Below the pieces are notes generated by a model, which was given only the letters and a program-made list of their open reading frames with translations, was not told the origin of the DNA and did not search any database. A stretch of DNA of 64,000 nt from a virus. The stretch covers positions 1-64,000 of the IMG/VR virus record IMGVR_UViG_3300042549_007551; one strand, 5' to 3'. Each line of letters starts with the position of its first letter. Positions within the stretch are counted from its first letter, which is position 1. The position numbers were made by a program, and so were the translations under genes. Of this stretch, positions 49,652 through 58,712 are shown one piece after another.

Positions 49652-50151
49652 TACTTAGCTCCTACGTATTTACTTAATAAATCTCCTGCGGCTTTAACAA
49701 CAGTTTCAACTGTTTGTGCAACCACTTCTTGGCTTACAACTGGTTTAGGTAATGCTGGTGTAACACCTGCACTTCCTTCAGAAACAACAGGCTTAACTGT
49801 CATTAACTTAGTAAACTCTTCTTGTAAAGATAGTTTATCTTCAATTGGAAGTTTAGATGCAATGACAATATACGACAATGCCTTGAATGTAGCTAGGTTA
49901 ACTTGTTCTAGGTAACGATCCTTAGCTTCTAATTCTTGATGTCTTGCTTCTAAAGCATTGTACTTTTGCGCAATGTCTTTGACTAACTGATTAGAGTTAG
50001 ATAATTGACCAGTGCTTTGCATACGTAATGCATTGAATTGCAAGATAGACTTAACTTGCACAACAATAAACGTTAGCAGTGTACCTACGGTCACACCACC
50101 TGCAATCGACACTCCCCAATACTCTTCTAAAAATTGAATAACTTGTTCCAT
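49651..50151 (-). CDS. Membrane-anchored coiled-coil protein (166 aa)
   Basis: One N-terminal membrane segment (residues 13-33, VSIAGGVTVGTLLTFIVVQV), a coiled coil (residues 55-95, NSNQLVKDIAQKYNALEARHQELEAKDRYLEQ) and an alanine/valine/proline-rich tail. The layout is like spanin-type or structural membrane proteins. It begins after GAAAGGAGGAATAATTT and sits directly downstream of the ejection-like protein gene. Confidence 0.68.
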   Translation of the reverse strand: MEQVIQFLEEYWGVSIAGGVTVGTLLTFIVVQVKSILQFNALRMQSTGQLSNSNQLVKDIAQKYNALEARHQELEAKDRYLEQVNLATFKALSYIVIASKLPIEDKLSLQEEFTKLMTVKPVVSEGSAGVTPALPKPVVSQEVVAQTVETVVKAAGDLLSKYVGAK

Positions 50152-50168
50152 AAATTATTCCTCCTTTC

Positions 50169-51119
50169 TTATTTTGTTACGTTACCTGCAGGATTACCTG
50201 TAGATACACGATTACTTGTCTCAGTCCACTGTGAAGCGGTCCACTTACTTGGGTCAGATCCGTATAAACTGGTCATCTGACGTATTGTTTGTTGATATGG
50301 ATCACCTGCATCTGAAGCAGCCATTGCTGAACCAATCTGACCACGTGCATTAGCTTGATTAAGAAAGTCTGCGTAAGCTTGATCTTGCGACGTGTTCATA
50401 CCAATCTGTGCTTCAAGTCTACCTTGGTTTAACATCTGTGCGTTTTGATTTAATGTATTTACATTTGTCATTAACATCTGCATATCTTGATTTGCAATTT
50501 GTGATTCACTCATACCTGCTCGTAAACGTGCTAATCGTTCGCTGCGTACTTGATCTGTAATTTGTTTTACTGTACTTGCTTGCTGCATAGCCGCTTGTTG
50601 GAATCCAACATCTGCCATGGTTGCAGCTTGTTGTGCTTGGTTTGCATAAGATTCTTCTAATCGACCTAGCATTTCTGCTCCACCAGTACCGGGTTTTAAT
50701 GAATACACATCTTGATAATACTGATTAAAGGCATCTACTTGACCTTCAGCGTTTGTTGGGGCTTCAATACCCCGTGTTATAAGTTCGCCTGTTTCTTTGT
50801 TATACGTATTACCTGCAACGTCGAATCCTAATTTAGTTGCATTCAAATTAATAATTTGATTCATCGCAGCTTTTACGTTTTTAAAACGTTCAGATCCTTC
50901 ACGGTTACCACCAGCATCTATAAGCTGTTCAGCCAGCAACTCCGCGTCAGTAAGCGGTCTGCCTAAAGAAACTATTTTTGCTAATAATCTATCTCTTTCT
51001 TCTGCATCTAAATTCCAGTTAGCATCAGTTCCTGCAACAGTTGTATTATATTCAACACCATTTACAGTTCCTGTAGTACCACCAAACTGTTGTAAATTTA
51101 GTTTAAATTTTAACTTCAT
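50169..51119 (-). CDS. Probable internal virion / ejection protein (316 aa)
   Basis: Starts MKLKFKLNLQQFGG, like many phage head-associated proteins. The middle is a long glutamine/alanine/methionine-rich helical region (residues about 145-260: ANQAQQAATMADVGFQQAAMQQ…, NQDMQMLMTNVNTLNQNAQMLNQ), composition typical of internal proteins such as T7 gp14 that form the ejection channel. The C-terminus is glycine/serine-rich with a WTASQW repeat. It is followed by membrane-protein genes and preceded by the tail hub region. Identity is inferred from composition and context. Confidence 0.62.
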   Translation of the reverse strand: MKLKFKLNLQQFGGTTGTVNGVEYNTTVAGTDANWNLDAEERDRLLAKIVSLGRPLTDAELLAEQLIDAGGNREGSERFKNVKAAMNQIINLNATKLGFDVAGNTYNKETGELITRGIEAPTNAEGQVDAFNQYYQDVYSLKPGTGGAEMLGRLEESYANQAQQAATMADVGFQQAAMQQASTVKQITDQVRSERLARLRAGMSESQIANQDMQMLMTNVNTLNQNAQMLNQGRLEAQIGMNTSQDQAYADFLNQANARGQIGSAMAASDAGDPYQQTIRQMTSLYGSDPSKWTASQWTETSNRVSTGNPAGNVTK

Positions 51120-51562
51120 ACGATTTCTCCTTTCTCTTCTATCTCTTTAATAACAGCAGCTAAACGTAATTGTTCATCAATTAACTTTTGTTTTTCATCT
51201 AAAAGAGCTTGTTTTAAAACACGTATTTCTTCTTCAAGCTTGTATAAGTAGTCTTCAATATTAGGACGAATAGGCTTCTGTCCTAATATCTGATAAACAT
51301 TATACGGCAAATTAGAAACATATGTACGCACAATATGATTGTTGTCATCTAATAACTCTACTTTAACATTTATAATTTGTTGTTCTAGAGAAATATAAAT
51401 GTACTCTTTATTACCTCTAAATAATTTTTCATTAAGATACAACACAGGATGCAAGTGCTGTGTGTTTGGTTCAAAAACATACTCAACATATGTACGTTCA
51501 ACCAATTCAGGCACATACATTGTTTCAATAAGTACCTTTCCGTCTATTAATTTTAATATCAT
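51116..51562 (-). CDS. Hypothetical tail-region protein with C-terminal coiled coil (148 aa)
   Basis: The N-terminal 95 residues are beta-rich (MILKLIDGKVLIETMYVP…), and residues 105-146 are a charged coiled coil (YLYKLEEEIRVLKQALLDEKQKLIDEQLRLAAVIKEIEE). It overlaps both neighbours by four bases, so it is coupled between the tail hub and the ejection-like gene and likely joins the same assembly. No family recognised. Confidence 0.7.
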   Translation of the reverse strand: MILKLIDGKVLIETMYVPELVERTYVEYVFEPNTQHLHPVLYLNEKLFRGNKEYIYISLEQQIINVKVELLDDNNHIVRTYVSNLPYNVYQILGQKPIRPNIEDYLYKLEEEIRVLKQALLDEKQKLIDEQLRLAAVIKEIEEKGEIV

Positions 51563-54500
51563 ACTCTTCTCTCCTTATAGATAATACCAAAATGTTGAAG
51601 CTTATATAAACCTTTTGATACAAATTGAAGTTTTAATCTAAATACTTTACCCATACCAAGAATCGAAGTACGATGCGTAAGTAACTTACTGGATGTGTAC
51701 TCAGAAAAATCTAATAACAAGTTATTATTTTCAAATGTATTATTAATTAAAGAGTACTTTAAAGCATCCGATGCTGTTTCTGATATTTGGTTTACTTGAA
51801 CAAGTTGCGTTAAATCATTATAATTTGATTTAATAATAGGTATAAAATAACTAGCACCACCAATTTCTTGTACTTCTAGTACTGTATTATAAAAAGGTTT
51901 TGCAATAATTTCATCAATATTAGTTTCTAAATTAAATAACAAGTCACTTGCATTAAGATTTTTAAATACAACATGTAGATCACGAAACCGTTTAGTTAAA
52001 TGATTATTAAGATTTAAGTTACCTGTATCAATTAAACAGTTAATAGCTTCTTTTTTAAAGTTATCTGTTATAGTTTGATCAACATAATTATCACGTGTGT
52101 TGTTTTCTACAAAAGGAAACGTAAAGTATATATTATTATTTAGTTCTGTTACATAAACTTCGCCACTTTCAATAAACCATTTATCATAGATACTTGAAAT
52201 AGTAAGTGTATCTTCAGCGTAGTACCTATTATTTAAAACATCATAAACTAAAGTATACGTAATTAAACCTGGCACATAATAGAATATTTTAATATAGTTA
52301 ATAGAAATTAACGCTTTAATTTTTATATCTGATTTTTGCACTCTTTCTTTTTTTCCATAGCTCACTAATCTTTCGTTCATGTAGACTTCATAATTTTTTA
52401 ATATATCATTAGCTGCCTTATTCATGTATTGAATACTAAATCTAGTTTGATCATCAATTGTTGTGCTAGGTCTAATCATGAATAACTGTCCATCTTCGGA
52501 ATAAAATAAAACCATTTGATTAAAAATTTGTATAACATCTGCGTAGTTTTTATTAACTAATAAATTATATAAGACAGCTTGTTTTACCCATGCAATACCT
52601 GTAACAACTTGTTCAAGTTGGTTTGTAGCAGGATTAATTGTAGTAGTAGTTGTTTCTAAACGATATACAGCATAAAGATTTTGAGTTGTAAAAACTAAAA
52701 TAATTGTTTTATATTGAATAGCTTTAACTATTTCTTCATTAAACTCTAATTTATTTTTATCTTTAAACCAATAGAAACGTCCTACTTCTGATATATAAAG
52801 AACATTTTTATACCACGTTAATAAAATACTGCTTTCAAAAACAGCAATATTATTTGTAACTTGTATATCTTCAGGTTCTTTTGTAATTACTTTTTCAATA
52901 TAAGTAACTGTTAAATTATCATAACCATATTGTTTAACAGGCATTGTTTGTATTAAAGCTGTAGCACCCCAAGCAACTTGTAATGTTTGTAACTCAGTAT
53001 ATGTTTTATTTGAAAGCTCAGATTCTTCGTAAGGCTTCATATAAAATATAACGCTTAGACCTTTATCAAAAAAACCAGCAGTATTTAAATCAGCGTTGTT
53101 ATGAAGCTCTGTTAACAACCCGTTACTACCAGTAGGATTTTCCCAAATATAAAATTTTGCATCAGCATTGTTATAATAAATTTGATTTTTAATAAATAAA
53201 ACTAAAGGAGGTGAACCACCACCGTTATTAATCCATTGATTGTTTGTACCTGCACCATCCTGTATAAATTTACTTCCATTACTCGTACCGTCTACGCCTA
53301 TAACTTGTATAACTGTCCCTTGAATAGCGTATACAGTACTATCAGGAGTAGTCGATCGATAATAAGGAGGCTGACCTGTTGAACCAAAACTTTCTGAAGA
53401 AAACGTTATCGGAGTTTTACCTACATTTTTTAGTATATTTAAATTAGTTTCTAAACTATAAGTACCATTTAAAACATTATATTTATAAAAACCGTAATTA
53501 TTATTAACAAAAAAACTATTATGTACGGTGTTATATAAATCAAATTGATTGATCAACGTTGTTACATATGGTAAAAATTGATTGTTTGCAACACCTTGAT
53601 ACAGACTCCATGTTCTTTTATCAAAGTATCGGAAGGTTGTAGTTGTTGTTGCCGGCAAAGAAATTGCATTGGTTTTAATTAAAAACCATTCTGTTTTATT
53701 TTTAAAAGTTTTAACAGTTTCATTTTCATTTAATGTTAAGGTAATTTGAATAGGTTCGTTTTTAAAATTAGTTGGACCAGAACTTCCATTACCTAGTTGA
53801 CCTTCATCACCGTTTCCCCAAGTATAAATTTTACCCAAGTTTGTAATAAACATATTTGTAAAATTATAAACTGAACCTGATGCTGCATCACCAAATGCAG
53901 TATTAAACTCTGTAATAAATTCATCATTACTTAAACCATTAAAATTTAAAACAGCTGGTGTTTGATTTATGTCAGCACCAAATCTACTTCCAAAAATAAT
54001 TACTTTGTTTGTGTTTGTTAACAAATAAGTTGAACGATAACCAGCAATAATTTTAACAATAGTTTCATCTATTTCTAGTAAATCTATTTCAATTAATGTT
54101 GGAGTTACTACATTAGACAAAGCAGAAGCTTCGCTTAACTGACCGTAAATATTACTACCTGTCCCAAACACTCTTCCAAAATTAGTTAAAAAAATACTAT
54201 GAGTATAACCAGCACTAACACTAGTAATAATTTCTCCATCTTTTAATGAAGACCCAAAAGAAACTAAAGTTGGACTTGTTTTTAAAACATTATCACCGAC
54301 ACCAAGTCGTCCGTCTAGATTATATCCCCAAGAAAAAACACGCCCTTGATTTGTTAAAATAACATTATGTAAATTTGCCGAAGTTATTTGAACAATTTTT
54401 TCATTTGTATTTAAAGTAGACAGAACACCAAAATTTGTAATGCTTAAAGGTGCGGTGTTTCCAGTAGTTGTATTACCTCTACCAAGTTCACCATTACTGT

Positions 54501-57297
54501 TGGAACCCCAAGTATATAAAGTTCCTGCTGTAGTTAAAAGCATACCGTGATTTGATCCTGATGAAATTGCTTTTGGTGCAAATGCAACGCCACCTATGGT
54601 GCTTATTTCAACAGGTATGTTACTTTGAGTTGTTGTACCGTTACCTAATTGACCACTAGTATTTTTACCAAAACTAAATAGTCTATTAGATGTTATTAAA
54701 TAACTATGACCGTCTCCTACAGCTGCTCCTAAAAAATTTGTAAAATTTGCACTACCACTTGTTAATAACGTAGGTTCATCTCGCGTTGTTGTATCATTTA
54801 AACCTAACTGACCTGTAGAGTTATAACCCCAAACAAACACGCGGTTGTTTGTAGTAATTACTATTTTATGATCAGCTTCAGTCCCGCTAGAAATATTTAA
54901 ATCAATATAAGAATTTTCATATATGTTTGTTCCAACCTGTATACGTTGTTTATTTTTAACATCGGTATTAGATAGTGAACTTGCAACATAAAGTTGTTGA
55001 TCTTTAAACAACGCATTACTTTCTAAAAATCTGACGTTAGGTGTTGCCGGGTCTGTAGTTTCGTTTACAATACTTCCAAAAAACCAACGGTAGCTAACGA
55101 CCGATGTATTATCTCTATCAATAGTTGTATGTGTTTCATTTACAACAAAAGGTAACAATCTAAAAGTAATGCTAGATTTTTTAAACTCTAATTTTTTATC
55201 TTCTATTATTTTTAAAAGTTCTGCACCTGTTAAAAAATTTGCAGCGTAATCTTCGTTACTACTAGAATCTTTTTCAATTGTATATTTTGTTTGATACAAG
55301 TCTTTTAAAGTTTTAAATTCAGCATTAAAAGGATTTAATGGCGTAGTTGCTTGTAAGTCAACTACATAAAATAGTGTATTAGTAAATAAAGGTATAGAAT
55401 TTTTTAAACTTATAATATCTTTAACACCATTTGTTATATTTGTCCAAGTAGTTTTAAGACTAGTGTATGTATTTGAAGTAGGATAATTTGGATAATCCTT
55501 TTTAAATTCACCTGACGCGTGCGAAGAAGTTGTACTAATGGTTGTGTTAGGTTCATTAGGTACAACAAAAATAATATATCGTGCATTACGATAATGATTC
55601 AAAGTAATATTATCATTGCCTAAAACAAACTGACCAGTACGAATTTGTTCTGTATCTGTAAATACTCTTGCAGGTTTTGTCGTGTTATTAATATACTTTA
55701 ACCATGGACTAGAATAAATAGCGTCAACATTAGGACTATTAAAGTCTGTAATTGAAGTATTAACAACTTCAAATTTATACGCCCATTTATCAGTTGCACT
55801 GTTTTCATTATTTAAATCATAAAAAGCTGGGTTTAATTGAAAGTATGGTTTGATATTATAGTTAGTATTTCGATATATAAAGTTATTAACATAATTTAAA
55901 ACATCATCATATACATAAATAAAGTTTCCTAAATTACTTATTTGCCCACTAGGTCTATTACCTTCTGTAAATAATGTTTGAAAACTATTAGGTATAATTG
56001 ATTTACTAACAGAGACACTTCGTTCTGTAGGAATTAAAGTAGGGTGTGTGAAAGTATCAACAATATCTATATTTAAAGTATTAGCTGGGTACGTAATATC
56101 CCCAACAGAAAAACTATCTTTACGATAATACAATTGTAAAATAAATTTAAAGTTAGATGTGTTTGGAATTACTAACTCTGCTTTTAATAATGTTTTATGT
56201 ACACCATTCTCATCATAAATATGCTCGACTTTACTGTCGCTAAGTATTTTAATATTTGCTTGAACATACGTTTGTACATCATCTAACTTTTCTTGATTTG
56301 TACCAGCTGCATTACTGTATAAAGTCTGTAAATAAGTTATTTCATTAATTAAAATTTCTAAAGTACTAAAAGGACGATCTTCTGTACTACGCCAATTAAA
56401 GTTTACTATTTTTGTAGTTACAGGTAGTAGTTTGTCTTTAATATGATAAGCACTAATATCTGCAATATAACCTTTATTATTTTCAAAGTCATAAATAACA
56501 TATTCATTGATATTGTTGTCTTTAAAAATAATTGTTTGATTACTAAAAGATAAATAATTTATATTTAACTTGGTATATACATTAGGGTTACCGCCGTAGT
56601 TTTGTTGTGCAGTAGTGTTAATTATAACACCTTCCCATTCATTAACATCCCAAGTTGTTGTTGGATTTAAAACAGTAATTTTCCTACGTATAGAATAATT
56701 AGCAGTAGATCCTGATGGTACTAAAGACCACCCTGTTCCAGGATCAACTCCAATAACACCGAACGCATCTAAAAGATTATTGTTTTTAAACAAACCAATC
56801 GCATCATCACCATTAAAAGTCATAACATCGTTTCCTACAGTTTTATGAACTGCGGCAGCTATACCCGGAAAGTTGTTAAGACTTAAAGTACTTTTGTACA
56901 CAATATACATTGTGTTGTGCGGTAGTACAATATTAGGTAAAATAAAAGTATGACTAGGACTTCCTAAAACTGCACCGTTTAAAAAAACTTTTAAACTGTA
57001 AGAGTTTAAAAATACTATGTCACCTGTTCCATTAAAAATTTCAATGTATGTGTTGTCCGAATTTCCTTCGTAAACTTCTGATATAAATAAATCTGAAGCA
57101 AATTCAGTGTTTGTTAATGTTGTTGTTAATAAACCTTTTCTTGGTGTAACAGATTGACCAGTATCTGAAACATTAAAGTTAACCATGTGTTTAAACAATC
57201 CTTCGTTTAAAGGATCAGTAGTTGCGACAATCCCTAGGTATCTAGTATTGTCGTAGTATGATTTTTCAGGGTATCCCTGTACAGCTTTTCTAGCCAT
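51559..57297 (-). CDS. Giant tail hub/nozzle protein with lamin-tail domain and RCC1 propeller (1,912 aa)
   Basis: The first 60 residues (…NEGLFKHMVNFNVSDTGQSVTPRKGL) resemble the start of podovirus tail tube/stabilisation proteins. Residues about 66-230 match a lamin-tail-like domain (SDLFISEVYEG…YIEIFNGTGD…LPHNTMYIVY…GDDAIGLFKN). Residues about 800-1205 hold seven RCC1-type repeats (VFVWGYNSTGQLGLND, LFSFGKNTSGQLGNG, LYTWGSNSNGELGRG, VFSWGYNLDGRLGVGD and three more), predicting a seven-blade propeller. The remaining ~1,000 residues are beta-rich and probably form the tail barrel; the C-terminus again resembles nozzle proteins. The inserted domains probably face outward and bind sugars, proteins or the host surface. 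It overlaps the adaptor gene by eight bases. Confidence 0.85.
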   Translation of the reverse strand: MARKAVQGYPEKSYYDNTRYLGIVATTDPLNEGLFKHMVNFNVSDTGQSVTPRKGLLTTTLTNTEFASDLFISEVYEGNSDNTYIEIFNGTGDIVFLNSYSLKVFLNGAVLGSPSHTFILPNIVLPHNTMYIVYKSTLSLNNFPGIAAAVHKTVGNDVMTFNGDDAIGLFKNNNLLDAFGVIGVDPGTGWSLVPSGSTANYSIRRKITVLNPTTTWDVNEWEGVIINTTAQQNYGGNPNVYTKLNINYLSFSNQTIIFKDNNINEYVIYDFENNKGYIADISAYHIKDKLLPVTTKIVNFNWRSTEDRPFSTLEILINEITYLQTLYSNAAGTNQEKLDDVQTYVQANIKILSDSKVEHIYDENGVHKTLLKAELVIPNTSNFKFILQLYYRKDSFSVGDITYPANTLNIDIVDTFTHPTLIPTERSVSVSKSIIPNSFQTLFTEGNRPSGQISNLGNFIYVYDDVLNYVNNFIYRNTNYNIKPYFQLNPAFYDLNNENSATDKWAYKFEVVNTSITDFNSPNVDAIYSSPWLKYINNTTKPARVFTDTEQIRTGQFVLGNDNITLNHYRNARYIIFVVPNEPNTTISTTSSHASGEFKKDYPNYPTSNTYTSLKTTWTNITNGVKDIISLKNSIPLFTNTLFYVVDLQATTPLNPFNAEFKTLKDLYQTKYTIEKDSSSNEDYAANFLTGAELLKIIEDKKLEFKKSSITFRLLPFVVNETHTTIDRDNTSVVSYRWFFGSIVNETTDPATPNVRFLESNALFKDQQLYVASSLSNTDVKNKQRIQVGTNIYENSYIDLNISSGTEADHKIVITTNNRVFVWGYNSTGQLGLNDTTTRDEPTLLTSGSANFTNFLGAAVGDGHSYLITSNRLFSFGKNTSGQLGNGTTTQSNIPVEISTIGGVAFAPKAISSGSNHGMLLTTAGTLYTWGSNSNGELGRGNTTTGNTAPLSITNFGVLSTLNTNEKIVQITSANLHNVILTNQGRVFSWGYNLDGRLGVGDNVLKTSPTLVSFGSSLKDGEIITSVSAGYTHSIFLTNFGRVFGTGSNIYGQLSEASALSNVVTPTLIEIDLLEIDETIVKIIAGYRSTYLLTNTNKVIIFGSRFGADINQTPAVLNFNGLSNDEFITEFNTAFGDAASGSVYNFTNMFITNLGKIYTWGNGDEGQLGNGSSGPTNFKNEPIQITLTLNENETVKTFKNKTEWFLIKTNAISLPATTTTTFRYFDKRTWSLYQGVANNQFLPYVTTLINQFDLYNTVHNSFFVNNNYGFYKYNVLNGTYSLETNLNILKNVGKTPITFSSESFGSTGQPPYYRSTTPDSTVYAIQGTVIQVIGVDGTSNGSKFIQDGAGTNNQWINNGGGSPPLVLFIKNQIYYNNADAKFYIWENPTGSNGLLTELHNNADLNTAGFFDKGLSVIFYMKPYEESELSNKTYTELQTLQVAWGATALIQTMPVKQYGYDNLTVTYIEKVITKEPEDIQVTNNIAVFESSILLTWYKNVLYISEVGRFYWFKDKNKLEFNEEIVKAIQYKTIILVFTTQNLYAVYRLETTTTTINPATNQLEQVVTGIAWVKQAVLYNLLVNKNYADVIQIFNQMVLFYSEDGQLFMIRPSTTIDDQTRFSIQYMNKAANDILKNYEVYMNERLVSYGKKERVQKSDIKIKALISINYIKIFYYVPGLITYTLVYDVLNNRYYAEDTLTISSIYDKWFIESGEVYVTELNNNIYFTFPFVENNTRDNYVDQTITDNFKKEAINCLIDTGNLNLNNHLTKRFRDLHVVFKNLNASDLLFNLETNIDEIIAKPFYNTVLEVQEIGGASYFIPIIKSNYNDLTQLVQVNQISETASDALKYSLINNTFENNNLLLDFSEYTSSKLLTHRTSILGMGKVFRLKLQFVSKGLYKLQHFGIIYKERRV

Positions 57298-58621
57298 TAT
57301 AGCCCCATATAAATTCTACTGTATAACTGTTACTACCGTCTAAAGTAGTTGGTGCAAAACAATTAGGGTGCCAACCAGTTGTACCGTTCCATACTGGTTT
57401 ATTAATTTCTAAACGTCTTAATTTAATAACAATGCGTTTACCTGCTACAAGTGGAAAAGCGTTTTCTTGTATAGTTGTCACACTAGCAGGGATAATAATC
57501 TCTACTAACTTAGGTGTGTTCGCAAAAGCATTGGTTTGTATTGTTACAAGACCTTCATTTAAGTTAATATTATTTCCTCTGAAACGATTAAAAGCGTTTG
57601 TTTCTAACGTTCGTATTGTACTAGGAAGTGTAATGCCCTGTGTTAATTTATCTAGTGCTTCTGTAGGTAATGTACCATCACTATTATTAACAAACTGTGA
57701 AGGAATTGTTACAGGCACAAGTCCATTAACTTCGTTAGGAATTGTTAAACTAACCATACTATTTCTATATGTAGCAGAAATAGAAACTCTAAACAGCGAC
57801 GATGCAGATTCAACTGTAAGAATCGGTGTAGAACTCCACGTGGCAAACAGATTTAAATCACTTCTCATAATAACTGTAGCCGCCGTTCCAGCAGGATAGT
57901 TAGCAGTAGCATTAGTAGTACTTTTAGTCCAACCTAAAAATGTGTAGATTTTATCATATTTTGTTGAAAAGTAAGTACTATCTGGAAATAAAATTGTAGC
58001 AACTTTATCATAAATATAAGCATTTGTATCTTTTGTAAATGCTGTAGGCAATATAATATCATTGTTATTTGGGAAGTAATTAACTCTAAATTTAAATGTT
58101 GGTACGTTTAAGTTACGTTGATTGTGTTGACTAATACCTTCTTGACTGTCTAATGAAAAAAATACACCTTGATCTGGGTTTTGTCGAAACTCAAAAGGCA
58201 CTCTATTAAATTCTTTTTGAAACATATCGTATAAACCTTCTTGCATTTCAAGCAAGTACTTATTATAGATAGTTGTAAACTCTTCATCACGTGCTAGTAT
58301 TTCTGCCGCAATGTAAGGAATAATAATACTGTGAAAGTATTCTTCTGGAATAATTTCATACTCTGTAGCTTCTTCAATAAGCTCTCCTGCTCCATCATAT
58401 TGTTCTTCACCGTCTTCGTCTAGTATAGGTTTTGATGTAGTCGTAGTATAAGATTTAGTGGGATCAGTCATTACGGTTGAAATTTTAGGATACTTTGTAC
58501 CTAAAAAGTTATTGATTTTATTAATAGCTTTATCTGCATCATACTTAATATCAAACCAAGTAAGGTTATACCTCAAGGTTAATTGGTTAAGACGTACCAA
58601 CAATTCTTCTTGTGTTATCAT
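57290..58621 (-). CDS. Head-tail adaptor with InlB-type and BspA leucine-rich repeat domains (443 aa)
   Basis: Residues 1-170 are helical and look like a podovirus head-tail connector (MITQEELLVRLNQLTLRYNL…EYFHSIIIPYIAAEILARDEEF…YLLEMQEGLYDMFQKEF). Residues about 175-265 fit the Listeria-Bacteroides/InlB B-repeat pattern (KFRVNYFPNN…YTFLGWTKSTTNATANYPAG…LNLFATW). Residues about 270-420 fit BspA-type leucine-rich repeats (ITLPSTIRTLETNAF, LNEGLVTIQTNAF, IIIPASVTTIQENAF). Such repeats occur on bacterial surface adhesins, so a fused connector would display adhesion domains at the neck. It has its own extended -10 promoter and starts the tail gene run. Confidence 0.82.
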   Translation of the reverse strand: MITQEELLVRLNQLTLRYNLTWFDIKYDADKAINKINNFLGTKYPKISTVMTDPTKSYTTTTSKPILDEDGEEQYDGAGELIEEATEYEIIPEEYFHSIIIPYIAAEILARDEEFTTIYNKYLLEMQEGLYDMFQKEFNRVPFEFRQNPDQGVFFSLDSQEGISQHNQRNLNVPTFKFRVNYFPNNNDIILPTAFTKDTNAYIYDKVATILFPDSTYFSTKYDKIYTFLGWTKSTTNATANYPAGTAATVIMRSDLNLFATWSSTPILTVESASSLFRVSISATYRNSMVSLTIPNEVNGLVPVTIPSQFVNNSDGTLPTEALDKLTQGITLPSTIRTLETNAFNRFRGNNINLNEGLVTIQTNAFANTPKLVEIIIPASVTTIQENAFPLVAGKRIVIKLRRLEINKPVWNGTTGWHPNCFAPTTLDGSNSYTVEFIWGYNG

Positions 58622-58643
58622 TTCAAAAAGTCCTCACATGTTG

Positions 58644-58653
58644 ATTATAGCAC
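58644..58653 (-). promoter_or_regulatory. Extended -10 promoter of the adaptor/tail operon
   Basis: GTGCTATAAT reading leftward (58653-58644), predicted start near 58,637 and leader GTGAGGAC before the ATG at 58,621. The ten bases are identical to those ahead of the 112-aa gene. A UUCG-loop terminator lies directly upstream, so a new transcription unit clearly begins here. Confidence 0.78.
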
Positions 58654-58680
58654 AAAAGTTTTTAAACAATAGTTCAATTA

Positions 58681-58704
58681 ATAAAAACACACCCGAAGGT
58701 GTGT
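58681..58704 (-). terminator. Rho-independent terminator with UUCG loop
   Basis: Leftward ACACACC-TTCG-GGTGTGT (58704-58687) then TTTTTATT. It follows the scaffold-like gene and ends the portal-to-scaffold operon. Confidence 0.92.
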
Positions 58705-58712
58705 CTTTAGTT

